A stretch of DNA of 64,000 bases from Stenopsyche tienmushanensis (Eukaryota > Arthropoda > Insecta > Trichoptera > Stenopsychidae), in assembly GCA_008973525.1 (NCBI GenBank), contig WACJ01000406.1:930001-994000 (forward strand), in the 5' to 3' direction. This document shows positions 43,713-55,799 of the stretch, piece after piece. The stretch's first letter is position 1; each line of letters begins with the position of its first letter. Made by a program: the position numbers and the translations under genes. Below the pieces are notes generated by a model. The model did no database searches. It was not told the origin of the DNA and was given only the letters and a program-made list of their open reading frames with translations.

Positions 43713-43719
43713 GTAAGTC

Positions 43720-46700
43720 AATCGTCGTCTGCTTTTGCTTCCATTTCAAATTAATACCGTTTCATCGACCAACTAAACAAACATTTACTTCCGAAAATAT
43801 GCGAAAAACATTAGCGGAAAATTGATATAAATAATATCATAATATTTAAATATTGATATATAGATCATCGACGTCATCCTAATATTCATAAATATGATAT
43901 TGATGTTATATAACGCATTAGTTGAGGACATCTAAATATGATTGTTTATTTATTTTCTTATTAAATGATGCATGTTTATAATATGCTGCATTTTTCCAAT
44001 ATTTTCAATGACAAATGTTCGTTTCATTGCCGCATAATAATTATGCTTGATCTAAATAACTATAGTGATTTTATAAATTACATCTCTTATGAAGAACTTA
44101 TGAAGAATTTACTTCAATTCAAATGTATACATCATAAATATATTTCATTGCATTTACAGATCGAATGCCAATAATTCGAGATGTATAACTTGTATAAGCG
44201 AAGAATTTGTGGGGGATGAATCGAAATTATATTTTAATAATTTTATCTGATAAACTAGATATAATAATGCAAAAATATTCACAAACGGAAATATCAATCA
44301 GTGAACAAAAAAGGCGTTGATTGAAATTTACATGAGGCCTTGGATCAATTGTAACTTTTTTGTTACGCAAAGATACTAAAACGTTTTTCTCATAAAATCT
44401 CACTTTAAGCAATTTCAACGAGCATATTTATATCATACACCGTTGATTTGCTTTTGTGGCGAATCCATTTCGAAGCTCTCCAAATATAATCCAAAGATCG
44501 CTTAGCATCCTTCGGCCGATGTCCTCCAATCCTTTAATTTCGGCGTGTCTTCCCCACGTGCAGATTGATGCATGGTTTATAGCCCTTATGACCTTTTTCC
44601 CTGTCAATTTGGGTCAATACCCCGCCAAATGTTTTTATTTCTTCTTGGCCATAAATGTCAGTATCACATTTAGGCCTCCCCAGCGGAAGTTCGCCCGTCA
44701 GCCTCTATTTCCTTATTTAACCTTTTTGCATGATTTTTCCCCAACCCATTGCCCACAATAAACATTTCCCATGTTTCAAACTCTTTAAAGCGATTCCACG
44801 CCATTCAAACGCGGCTGTCAAATGTCAACGCGCCGAGGAGGAATAATTGTTCACTTCTTCCTAAAGTTTCTTGCTTTTTCCATTAAATTTCAATTCTTAA
44901 ACGCGTTCATAACTATTTTAATACGTTTATTTCATATTATCAACGCCTTTTTTGCATGCCATCTAAAAAGAAACGACCTCTACCAAACCAAACGAATTTA
45001 TATACAGCCTAGATTTAATCACTATATAATGTTTAAATGTGAAGTTGTTTCAAATGGCATAAGTCTTTATGTTTTAGTGAATGATAGTACAATTTTAACC
45101 ATGTGGATAACGCGTTTACATTATTATTGAACAACGAAAGAAAGATCCATTGTTTTCAAGCAAAATTTTGCTTAGCGATGAAGCTTTCAAAGTGGATGTC
45201 AATAAGCAAAATTTTCAAATGGAATAAATAGATTCCATTTCTTCGAAGATAGTGCTGAAAATGCTGTTATTGTGTGATACCAATCAATATTGAGTAACTT
45301 TCTATGAATCATATTGATGTATATGATGTCTATTTTCAACGAGACAACTCTATGAAACTATCTATTTTTCTGCAAATTTATCCTTTAACGAAAGCTTTCA
45401 ATAGCAAATTTATCGTCTGCTAAAATGATCAAATTCGCTTCTTTCGTCATGCTAATTATTTCATTGAGAGCTTTTAAGCCATCGGGCAGGAAAATTCATC
45501 CATATACTAACGAGATGATGACGTTAATAAATACGATTAGATTACATCTTTTAGCGGCCAATTATGCCAGCAATTAATAATCTCAAAGAACGCAAGGTTA
45601 CTGTAGACGATAGCACTAATTGCCCCCAACCAATAAACAAACCGTAGAAAATCCTCAATGAGTACCGTCGAATGCATCATTCATGATCATCATCAGGTCG
45701 TCTGGCCGATTTACTCGGCATTTAAATCGATAAGTGTATTTAATTGAGCGTATGAAAAATTTGGCATGAAATTCATAAGCGCCTTGAACTATGTTTTGGC
45801 GTGAAATTTAATATATTTCTTGGTTAAGCTTAAAGTTGAAGGTTTCGAAGAATACATCGACCGCCCGAAAAAAGGATGGCGTAACAGAATTTGTCTTTAG
45901 GTGTATTTGCATAGGTGCATAAACGATTCATATGTGGTTATATGCCATATGCAATATTTTTGACATAATAGCGTGATGATTTCAACGACTTAAATCGTGT
46001 CCATCTGAATAAATAAGGCGTGAAATTGGATGAGTACGCTGTAATAATTTAAATTGTAAATTTGTTTATCGCCAAGACTTCTGTTGTACTATTATACATC
46101 AACACAAGATGGCATTCACACGTTTTAATATTCAAGACAATATCTTTTCAGCGTAATTCGCAATGAAATCATCTGTCTTATTCGCACAAGCCAAATACAG
46201 GCTCATGTAAAATGAGAGAAGAATACAGCCATTTATGTCTATATAATACATCCATCCTTTTAATTTTAATATCATTGATATTTGGAGCAAAATATTTTTT
46301 TTAAATAAATTAAAATATCGATTTTTATACAAACAACCCTATATTTAGGGGTACCTAAATGTGTTAACACTACGTGTAATAGATATCCAATTGCAGCTGA
46401 TATGCTTTTATCAGTATTTATAGAATAAAAGAGTTTCGTGTCATTTGATCCCTCAAGTAATATGAACTCTCTTCAAGCAAATGCGAATTTATATTCCTGG
46501 GATTTCTACATATTTATTTTACAGAATAAATCTGAAATCAGATTTAAAATGTTTTCCAATGAAATAAAATGCTTTAATGATATAAAACAACTTAATATGG
46601 TAATCATTCTTTAAATTATAGTTACACAAATGACATCGTGGTTCAAATATGTTACATTAATGAAATAATTGAAATCGAATTCCGTCAACTCATATAACTG

Positions 46701-47110
46701 TGATCGTTTTACGACTTTGATTGAATCATTTCATTGTTCATGAATGGACATCGAATACGTTTGTACCATTCAATTACCGCATAATATGGCCTAATTAATA
46801 TTTCTGTACAAATGATAGCTATGAAAAGCCGTCGGTATTTTCTGTGGACACGATTCACGTGGTGATTTTTCGCTTTGACACGATCGAAAGCAATTCAATA
46901 TTTCATCGGATGTCAAAATTGCTTTCTTTCACACTCTGCAATTCTAGCAATTCAGTTGACATCACGACTTGCATGATACGATATTAATAATTCGACTGTC
47001 AAGTAATAGCATTGTATCACGATTCAGCAGTCTACAGTGTGCTAAAACACGCCTAGCCTTTCAATATGTCTATTACAATTTTAAATTTGTTTAAGCTTCA
47101 TTGAATTAAT
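43720..47110. other. Large intron or intergenic DNA, no recognised gene
   Basis: If the exon at 43670 is real, this is its intron. 44430-44830 has balanced composition and open frames (44456-44761) without a recognisable domain, so it may be conserved non-coding DNA. The rest is AT-rich. Confidence 0.4.
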
Positions 47111-47872
47111 CATATTAGGGGACCCGAAAATATTTTGAGACCTTATGTTTGAGCTCAGTTTGTATCCAGATACATTTTTTAGAACACTTCTTAAACATTA
47201 TTATTATGCAAAATGTTAGTTTTATTATTAAGGATAAAATTTCCAGACCCAAAACTAACCCAAAGTCCACATCCGGCATTTTATGCTGCTTTTTAATTTG
47301 GGTTGGAATCCCACAAATGCCAGTAAAACACTCAGAGATGTTTATGGCGAAGTGGTAACAGTTCGCAGATGCCAATATTGCTTCCAGAAATTTAAATCGG
47401 GCAATAAAAGCTTAAGGGAAAAATTGAGAACGGGATTACTTTCGAATTTTAATAACAATGCACTAAAATGCCGGGTTATCGCAAATACTGGCACCCCCAT
47501 GTACCATTGTGCAAACACATTTAAAACTCATCGAAAAATCGAATAGGATGGGCGTTATGGGATAGGATGGGTATCGCACATCTTATCGCCCGAACGCAAC
47601 CAAAAATGAGCAACGAAACACATGCTGTTACACCTTTTTTACAACACAAAAAAAGATACCCTTTTTGAATAGCATTGTAATTGTTGATAAGAAAAAATGT
47701 TGGGATATGCGAGGAATAGTTCATTATGAATTAATAAAACCTAGAGAAACTATAATTTGTTTAATTTGGAATGTCATTTAGCAATCCCTTTTATGAGACA
47801 ATTATCAACCATTTTGAGATGGTTTTTCGTGGCGTATACATGTTTTTAAAAATGTGGTCGCCAGCCACATCT

Positions 47873-47937
47873 CCTGTAGGATTCGAACCCAAGCTGAGTT
47901 AACAGTCCGACTGCTTAACTCCGGGACTACCTACAGG
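47873..47937 (-). repeat. tRNA-like segment with B box, candidate SINE head or tRNA pseudogene
   Basis: On the minus strand, GGTTCGAATCC (47889-47879) is an exact match to the RNA polymerase III B-box consensus. CTGTTAAC upstream resembles an Asn-type anticodon loop. The unit is bounded by CCTGTAGG and its exact inverse CCTACAGG, which could act as an acceptor stem. The D-arm and anticodon-stem pairings are poor, so a functional tRNA is unlikely. It lies within sequence inserted in a mariner. A tRNA-derived SINE is the simplest reading. Confidence 0.45.
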
Positions 47938-47957
47938 TACCTATAATAACAGTAGTT

Positions 47958-48045
47958 CAGCGGTTCTTAAACTTTCCTTAAACCCCTCTTGACCCCGCGG
48001 ACTTCATTTTACAAACAAAAAAACATGTTTTGGTCAAATATTGGT
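47958..48045 (+). repeat. hAT-like terminus remnant inside the mariner
   Basis: CAGCGGTTCTTAAACTTTCC followed by CCCCTCTTGACCCCGCGGA resembles the 5' end of hAT elements of the CAGTGGTTCTTAAACT type. Only this end was seen. Confidence 0.45.
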
Positions 48046-48334
48046 CAAAATGAACCCCCCAATTAAACTGGGAAGTGTTTCTACATCCTTCTTATTCATC
48101 GGCTCTTTCCTGAGGGATTTCTACCCTTTTGGATGCACAAAACACAGCCTGAAAAAAAACAAATAGTTTTTACTTTTGCACCGGATTTTTATTTACAAAA
48201 AAAAGATTAAAAAACTGCCAAAGTGATGGAAAGATATGTTGAATAAGATGTTTTATAGTATTGTATATAAAATGTTTGTTGTTAATAAGTTTGAACTCTT
48301 TTGCCTAAATACGCGAATATTTTTGGGTCCCCCT

Positions 48335-50625
48335 TACATAACAGTATATGTTCAAATTAATAAACGTTTTTTATCACATGAACGCTGTCCAAAAATTCCA
48401 TGTTAATCAATCCTAAATCAGTTTTATTATACAGATTTTGATCATTATACAGCAAATTATTTATGTTTATGATTTTCCCATGTTGTGTGAATTTGCTTTA
48501 TGGATTATAAAATGGGTCACACAGGAGCATGAATCACAATTAAAATTAAAAACTATTATATTGTAAATAATTCATTCCAATTACATGTTTTGATAGCATT
48601 AAATTGTCTAAAAAAAATGTCTTAAACATAATGAATCCTAAATACAGGTATTGATGAATGCTACAATTATCGTTGAATCTACAATAGGATAATAGTCCAA
48701 TAGGACAGTAGTAATTGGAAATATCCAAGGGTTATACTTAGTGTTCAGCTGCTATTTTTTATGTGAGTCGAGCGTTCGTACAGAAACACAAACGATAAAT
48801 GTAATGACGACATCGATAATTTCGATGTTCGTTTTTCTATTCTGCTCTCAATTGTAAATATACTATCCTTCATAACCATTTTGCAGCGCAAATTTATGTT
48901 ATATTTCGTATAGATTTCTTCGATCGATTTTCTTCTTTTTAATTTACTAAAACTCGACTCTAATGATGGGAATATCGACATGAAATATAATAGATACGGG
49001 GTTCAGAGTTTTTCCGAATTTCATATGGTGTACCAAATACATATCATGGTAACGCGTGAGGGTTTTTTAGCACGGTAAAGGAAAGGTCCGCATATGGTTA
49101 AGTTCAGATATGATTATTTTAATTGGATTTTTACATGAATGAGCGACAAAATTACAATTATCTTTAAATTATATTTTAATTATCTTGCAAATCTATCATC
49201 ATCCATGAGAGCATATGAAACAACATACTTTAACACATATATTAGTATATTAGATTGTAGTTGTCCTATAACTATATCGCTTAATTTGAAATAGAAGGCT
49301 CTAAGAGAGTCGCTCGTATATGACGAATATACGTTGCGTAATTGATGCTCAACACTGTTAAATTGGTTAAATATTTGCACAAGAAGCGCTTGAATACGCC
49401 GTCGGTCACCTTTCGGTGCATTTTAATCAAAATCTCATTAGACCGATTCCAATTTTATATCATCGTCGTCAATCCTCGTAGCCAAACCACACAAAGATCT
49501 CAAGTTTCAAGTTATTATTATCCGAAGAGAATGCGTATGGCTATTCGTTTACTGTGCATAATATGAGGCATGACCCGCATTCACAGTACTTCACGTCAAG
49601 TGGTTTTCTTGATTGATGATAAAAAGCAATCGGATCCTTGTCACCGTTGACGCATTTTCCATTGAAGCAATCCAAGCCCTTCCCGCCCTCACCCCAATAG
49701 CGTCCAAACAAAGAAATCGAAAGACGCCCGAAATTGGACCTTCGACGGCGAAAGAGACGGGGTTGTGACTTTTAACCCTCTGCATAATTTGGCGTAAAAT
49801 TTAAACGATAAATTGTCCGTGACGCGTCCATTCTATTCGCATCAATCAACGTCGTCGAGGATTCAACGAGTCCGCCATCAAATCGGTATTTGGACACCTT
49901 CGAAGTACACTGTCTTTTAGTTACCTTTAGGCTACTTAATAGTGACGACAATGAAGGGCAGTCACCCGGATAGAAGGACTTAACAAATGCGGATCACGTA
50001 TACTTTAAATTTTATTGGTCAAAGACGACAACTCATATTTATCAGTATTCGCTCTATGGAATACTAAACAATTTTCGGTTATAATATAGTACTCCCAGGT
50101 ATTATTACAAGCTTGGGAACTCATTAATAAATCATATATTCATATCGAAAATGACTTTAAGATAACAGATTATAAACAAATAAGAATTTGTTAATACATA
50201 AGAAACAATGATAGAATAACATTATGGAAAACCATCGATTAACATGTCAATACATACACAGTTTGACCTCATAGACATTGTTTTACTAAGAATATGCTGT
50301 TCTTACATGTCGAGGATGGTTTCAAGATTTATTCTTAAGGATGTACATAATAATGTTATTTAAAAATAATTTCATATATCATGCGTCAATTGAATTTTTA
50401 AACGTGGAGTGTCTCTAAATCGGATCAATAATAACAATCCGTGATGTTTTATGTTTGACAGTTAGCTCGATTAACTGCTATGATGTCCCAAATAAACGAC
50501 ATTGTTATTAACCAAAAGCCATCATCAATTTAATTTTTTTTCGCAATAACTGATAACTTAAGCCATTTTGTGGACACAATATTTGAAAAAGATATGAATT
50601 TAAACCTTAGGCAGTCGTAGAAGGT
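48335..50625. other. Intergenic, no recognised gene
   Basis: AT-rich. 48950-49012 repeats the segment at 21557-21615. 49340-49900 is compositionally more even but yields no recognised protein. Confidence 0.4.
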
Positions 50626-50632
50626 ATTTTAA

Positions 50633-51178
50633 CTCTTTGCGGTCCTATGTCGAGTCTGGCTCGACATTTTGTTTCTACATTTTTTAACCCACTCAGATTT
50701 AAAATCATGTGGTTTTATTTTACGTATCGTGTTTAGGACAGTACTTGGAAAGGAATTTTGGTTTTTATAATCCTTCATAGTGTTTCGCCTACCTGCTAGA
50801 TATACAAAGGAAAGGGGCTGTTACCCGGATAAAATCCTAAAACACAGGCAGTGACTCTTAACGCGCGCTTTCGTGAATCTCCCATCATACTTACGATATC
50901 TTTACGTAATCATATAATATTCATAATATTCTTGTCCGAAACTAACGAATATACAAAATTAAATTTTAAAAAACCTGGTATCCATTTAGGCCAATGTTTT
51001 GAGAGATGCCATACATTATCTAATTATAAACTATAAAATATAATGCATCTGTATAATATATTAGTAAAATATATAACTTTTGTAAGAAATAAGATTGTTT
51101 TATTAAATAATAACTTAAAAATTGAAAATAAAACGCTTTATCTTAAAAATGGCTAAAATATTTAGGAACCGCAAAGGG
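50633..51178. mobile_element. TTAA-flanked piggyBac-type MITE, intact ends
   Basis: TTAA lies at both borders (50629-50632 and 51179-51182). The left end CTCTTTGCGGTCCTATG pairs with the right-end complement CCCTTTGCGGTTCCTA. Next to the left end is the inverted repeat ATGTCGAG TCTGG CTCGACAT. It is 546 bp with no transposase (the internal 61-codon frame is chance). It is a non-autonomous element of clear structure. Confidence 0.85.
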
Positions 51179-51249
51179 TTAATAAAAATAGGATTTATGT
51201 ATTCAAAAAGACTTCGTCGAAATATTTTATATAGCAACAATGTGAGTAT

Positions 51250-51580
51250 TTTCTTTAATGTGGCGGCTCTATTCCGTGGCTTGCACGGTCTTCAGATCTG
51301 ACACCACTGGATTTTTTTGTCTGCGGACATCCCCTTTTCCGTGGCTCAAACGATCTCCAGATCCGACACCACTCGATTTCTTTGCCTAGAGACAAGAAAA
51401 ATAATTCATTTAAACGACAGAGAAACGAAAGAAATCCTAATTGAAGGAATCAGCCCCGCTTTTGCAGAAATGAAAGATGAAATGCTACTTCAAATAACTA
51501 CAGTTGAATAAAGAAAAAGGTGTAGTGTGCACATACGAAGCAGAGATGGCGATTTGAACAAATTTTGTTAATAAATTTAA
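51250..51580 (+). pseudogene. Decayed mariner-type transposase C-terminus with tandem duplication
   Basis: A motif resembling WPPRSPDLTPLDFF, the region of the third catalytic aspartate, appears twice: near 51275-51320 (CTTCAGATCTGACACCACTG) and near 51338-51385 (CTCCAGATCCGACACCACTC). The later 64-codon frame (KEILIEGISPAFAEMKDEML) fits the C-terminal helix of the same transposase class. Stops and frameshifts prevent function. The ends are missing. Confidence 0.6.
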
Positions 51581-51584
51581 AAGA

Positions 51585-52055
51585 AACATCTTAAATATAT
51601 TTTTTAACCGTGACTCTATAAAACTGCCAACTCTTCAAATTTAACGACTTATTGAATATCGTTGGAAAATGTATGAACAAGAAAACTTTTTAAAACTAAA
51701 CTATGTTAGTTTAGTTTTAAACAGTTGTTTGTTTCTTGTTTAAAGAATTTAGAAGTTGACATTCGTTTGCACATTTGATTTGACTTTGAAAGCTCAGAAG
51801 TAACTTTCTTTAAACTAATTTTATAAAATAATTGTTTATTAAGTTGTTTCAAGATATTACGAGCACAGATTTAAAAAATATGACGATTTAAAGGTGAAAT
51901 TTTGGGTATCTTTTCAAAATGTTGACATTTAGGACATGGGAACTATATGTGTAACGTAGCAAAAGATCTCCCCTAACTCCCAAAAAAAATGTGATTACTC
52001 GCCGCTCTTAACCTTTTCGTTAGTGAGCAAATTTAAAATCGATGAAGTCGATGTT
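51585..52055. other. Intergenic, no recognised gene
   Basis: AT-rich. A nearby palindromic pair (TTTAAAACTAAACTATG then TTAGTTTAGTTTTAAA) occurs at about 51690-51720. No gene. Confidence 0.4.
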
Positions 52056-52059
52056 GTCA

Positions 52060-52400
52060 TAATCGCTTTACACCGATTACTTTCTGTCAGCTCCTAATCA
52101 GCGTAAGACAATCTTCAATTCGAGGCAGAGTCAATGAACACTACATACATACAAGAGCACTTCCTTTCTTTACATAAACAATGCACAAAGAATGTCTCTC
52201 TCTCTGTCTCTGTCCGCCACGGAGCTTCAATGAACAAGAGTGCTCTTTCTGAATAGTGAAGGTCAAAACGGATATTTCCGATAGTACTCACATACAGGTT
52301 AATTAGCCCTTTGAATAGTGAGCTAAATTTTGCAGCACGTACTTTACAGGGATGAGTTAATTTTTTTAATTATATGTAAAATAATTATTAGTTTAAACTT
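52060..52400. repeat. Module C MITE, reverse orientation, next to a second MITE end
   Basis: The reverse complement of 52190-52300 contains GAGTACTATC, CACTATTCAGAAAGAGCAC and ACAGAGACAGAGAGAGA. These parallel 10680-10775 and 26863-26960. It ends at GGTTAA (52296-52301). Directly after, CCCTTTGAATAGTGAGC (52310-52326) is the opposite end of another copy. Confidence 0.6.
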
Positions 52401-54210
52401 TGATTGAAGAAATTGTAATAAAAAAACCAGTGGCTTTCAAACAAAAAATATTTAAATACTTACATATCGATAAACACTAATCACATCTCATCAGTTAAAA
52501 TGTTTTGGAAATTATACATTTTTTTATGCAATAAACCTCTGACCAATAAACAAGAGACCTCCGCGGGGGTAGGGGACCGTCGAAGATAACCTCTGCTCTC
52601 TCAAATTTATGGCTCGCCAGCTACTATTATACAATTTTACAATAAGGTCAGATTAGCATTCCAAAAAACCCAAAAAACCAGATCAAAATTTAGAAGATGA
52701 ATTGACATTTGATTGGCTCTGGAGGAAAAACGTTGTCCATCGGCCAATGAGCGTTTTGATTTCGTCAGCTGTTGATGTCGCGCGTCTTCCTCACATTGAA
52801 CTTTTGCTTATCAGTTACTTCCGAAAAAGAAGCGTATCGTTTGAGAATTACTTAGAAATGGTGTAATAAACACAAAATTCTTGCGATAAAGAAGCACGTA
52901 TCGGAGGTTCAAATTGCATGTTATCATTTGGAGTAAAACGTCCGAGATTCGATGAGACATATCGTAAATGTTTTGGAAAGGCCAAAATACAGCTTTTTAT
53001 GTGTCTTCAATTTTAGAGTAACAAAGAAGACATTTGGTCAAGCTTGAAATCACTACATTTTGAGACCCAAAATAGTGTCTCAAAAAAGATAATTTTTGGT
53101 ACTTATTGTATTAGAAATGGAAGTACGACATTAAAAATAAAGCACATGTGCAAGCATACTCTCAACATGTGAGTGCATACTCATCAAAGGGTCGTTTTGC
53201 TTTTCGACAAACTACTGAATCATAAACAGTTAATCAAAAATACAATGAAATAAAATTGGGAACACTTGGTTTGGCAGCCAAATGATTATAATCGCTTGTT
53301 ATTTATCGATGACAATCAACTTATTGTTGATCCATGATTTAAATAATTAAATAATGTATTTTAATAACATATTGTGGTAATTTTGAATGGTATATTTTTT
53401 TTATATTTTTACGAATAATGATCTGTATTAATTTGCACAAGCCAGAACTGAAATTCTTTCTATGTTTACTTGGATTCCTTCAGCGCTCGTTTACATTTGG
53501 ATGGTGTTGACGTTGGTATTCAACAGCGAAGAGTCAATCTACTCGTTCGAAAATGTGCTCCATTATCTCTTGTGTATTGTAATTGAATGATTTAGAGACC
53601 AAGGAAATGAATAAGATGCAATAAATTTGTATTGTGCAAAGTATATGGAGCAGATCATCACGGCGTATAAATCCATGATTTTAATTCATACCGAGGCAGA
53701 ATGGAAGGTCGATAAACGTAACTAATTTATCGACCTTGCACACGCTTTGTCGAGGAATTTTCAGCATCATCGTCCGAAGATCTAAATACTGTGCGCTAAC
53801 GACGTTTCCAGAAATATTTATATAGGAAATTTCTGGCAGAACCTGGTGCTGATGAACATCAAGTGGCGCGTGCCTAATGGATGTGACGCGCCTAATGAAT
53901 CAGTTAAACTTGCTCTTCAAATAAATTGCTTTAATAGACCCATAAACTAATATGTGAACCAAGGTAAGCAAACGGCGAAGAGATCAGAATTTATGCGATG
54001 CAGAAGTCGCATGATGATGCATCTGGAAGTGCATGTGTTCTATGTTATTTTATATGCGCGTACGTTTGATTTATCGGCTACGAAATGCTACACTTGTAAC
54101 GATGTCGCTCGGGTGCTGATTTAATTTATGATGACTTCCATGGGAAGCTATGGAAGTTATGTCGTCTATGAATAGTAGCAATGAAAGCCATACAAGTAAG
54201 CTATTTAAGA
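52400..54210. other. Intergenic, no recognised gene
   Basis: No supported gene. 52700-52830 and 53440-53570 have balanced composition without a recognisable protein. A TCAGTTACTTCC initiator-like site occurs near 52812. Confidence 0.35.
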
Positions 54211-54215
54211 TTAAT

Positions 54216-54900
54216 TTATATCAATGTTTTGACTGGGCTTCTTTGTCTGAACCATTGATGAATTTCACCTTCAGTATAGTTTTTAATCGACCGCAGTAAC
54301 ATTGCTAATTGTCTGTGACTGAGTATTATTTGCATTCCGTAAATGAATGTCAGCAGCTGATTGTGGGTGTGCCCTATAAAATGACTGATGTTGACTATAA
54401 TAAATTCAATCGTTAGATAATTGATGACTTCTGTTCTTTGTCCAGGTACCAATCTGCCTCCATCGCACACCACATAATTGACAATCATAAATCCAAGATG
54501 AGTACCATACAAGGTCAAAATACAGTAGCATGTTGACAGCTTTTAAATATTCCATCAATGTATTTGATTTACTAAATATTTTACGGAAAAAAATAGACTT
54601 TGCACGCTGATGATCATCGGATCAAAGAACACAATAGTCAAAAAGAACACAAATACACCGGCTTTTATCTGCGTATCTAAATTCAACCACGGTTCAAAGG
54701 TTAATTCCAAGAACTCAAAATGCTGAAGCAAAACTTCCCAAAGATAAAATCTGTCTTCCATGAAGACATTGCATATAACGAGGCACACAATGCACATGTG
54801 TACGACAGTCGTAAACGGACTCGTTAACAGTTCCTCTTTATTTTCTTTACGTACGACCGCTACGTTTAAAATCCTTAATAAAACTTCTTGTTGGGGCCAA
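54216..54900 (-). CDS. Candidate exons of a multi-pass membrane protein, possibly a chemoreceptor
   Basis: The two minus-strand exons proposed are 54900-54585 and 54539-54216. They keep frame across a putative 45-bp intron (donor GTAAAA, acceptor AAAAG). The first starts WPQQEVLLRILNVAVV after a splice acceptor, followed by hydrophobic segments VVHMCIVCLVICNVF and IKAGVFVFFLTIVFF. The second continues LSTCYCILTLYGTHLGF and VINYLTIEFIIVNISHF, ending KNYTEGEIHQWF plus a short basic tail. The hydrophobic pattern and loose style recall insect gustatory/odorant receptors, but I cannot align a signature motif. The intron is unusually short. It could be a fragment or a pseudogene. Confidence 0.3.
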
Positions 54901-55565
54901 CTTTGATGAACAATAAAGTTGATTTATAGGTTTGTGGTGAATTATTTTACCCACGTTTACGCTCAGCCATTAAAACTGGTGTCGTACTTCGGAATAGTGT
55001 TGTCCATCAAAAATACTTTTTATAACCGAATCGTTGGACTACTTACAATATAGCAATGCACGCCAAAAGCTTACTTTATTATATACAAATCAGCCAAACT
55101 ATGTTAAATACAATAGCATTAACAATTTCTAATAGTTCATTATCACTATTGTTAGAAAATATTCTTATTTATGAGTAAATATTTTGGTCTTCAATTGACT
55201 TCCAATGAAGACGTCTATGAATTCGAGATCTAAAGACATTAGCAATGAGCAATCTTTGACCATCACTGTGTTCTAAATTACTGACCTGGACAGGTTCTAA
55301 TTTTTCATGCCTACTCACAATTTTTAAATGATTGATATAATGTTAGATTTCAAATAGAATTAGTTAACACTTTCAAATAAATTAATTACTTTATGCATCA
55401 AGGCTTAAATTTAGATGGACCTCAAAAAAATCTTCATAGAATCGCAGGATTCCAAAACATATAGGAATAAAAAAAGGACAAGACGATTTAAGTATTTTCT
55501 TCCTGACACCTTAGCTTATATTATCTTTCCTACTCTGGGAGAAATATTCCTCGCAATAATTAATT

Positions 55566-55730
55566 TCAAAACTGACTAAAGGTGAGCGTCGTTAATTCTG
55601 GATCTGATACAAGATTTTCAGGAGACAGGTTCCTTTCATAAGTGTAAATAACTGCTCGCCCCGATAAATATAATACTTCAAACATGGAAATTATTTCACA
55701 TGTGAATTCTTCGTGTATTTTCAAGCCTGA
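55566..55730 (-). CDS. Candidate terminal exon, unknown product
   Basis: On the minus strand, TTTACCAG is a good acceptor in front of an in-phase frame of 54 residues (SGLKIHEEFTCEIISMFEVL, then YLSGRAVIYTYERNLSP) up to a stop. An amphipathic helix followed by a short hydrophobic stretch is visible, but no family signature. It may belong with the membrane-protein frame at 54216-54900 or to a neighbouring gene of the same strand. It may also be chance. Confidence 0.22.
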   Translation of the reverse strand, partial: SGLKIHEEFTCEIISMFEVLYLSGRAVIYTYERNLSPENLVSDPELTTLTFSQF

Positions 55731-55799
55731 CTGGTAAATATATATGAAATTCAGGCAAACCAACTTCAATGAATTTCGCCTTCAAGTTTGAATCTCAAT

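Larger units (their letters stand above)
47119..48334 (+). mobile_element. Mariner element with terminal repeats, decayed and interrupted
   Basis: Terminal inverted repeats are GGGGACCCGAAAATATT at 47119 and AATATTTTTGGGTCCCCC (48316-48333), with TA outside. The N-terminal helix-turn-helix (GWNPTNASKTLRDVYGEVVT, then FQKFKSGNKSLREKLRTG) is at 47301-47430. A degraded catalytic domain follows at 47540-47760, and a C-terminal remnant NWEVFLHPSYSSA at 48064-48105. About 300 bp of foreign sequence (47760-48058) replaces the middle, including a tRNA-like segment and a hAT-like end. It belongs to the same subfamily as 7530-8560. Confidence 0.85.

Noticed and set aside
44456..44761. 101-codon frame as the second exon of the signal-peptide gene
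   Set aside because: The composition is not that of a secreted-protein exon I recognise, and no acceptor in matching phase was convincing.
47873..47937. Functional tRNA-Asn gene
   Set aside because: Anticodon and D-arm stems pair poorly and the T-arm does not fit the proposed acceptor stem. It is better treated as a tRNA-like repeat.
52190..52215. CT-rich microsatellite as a distinct feature
   Set aside because: The same AGACAGAGAGAG motif occurs in the other copies of MITE module C, so it is part of that repeat.
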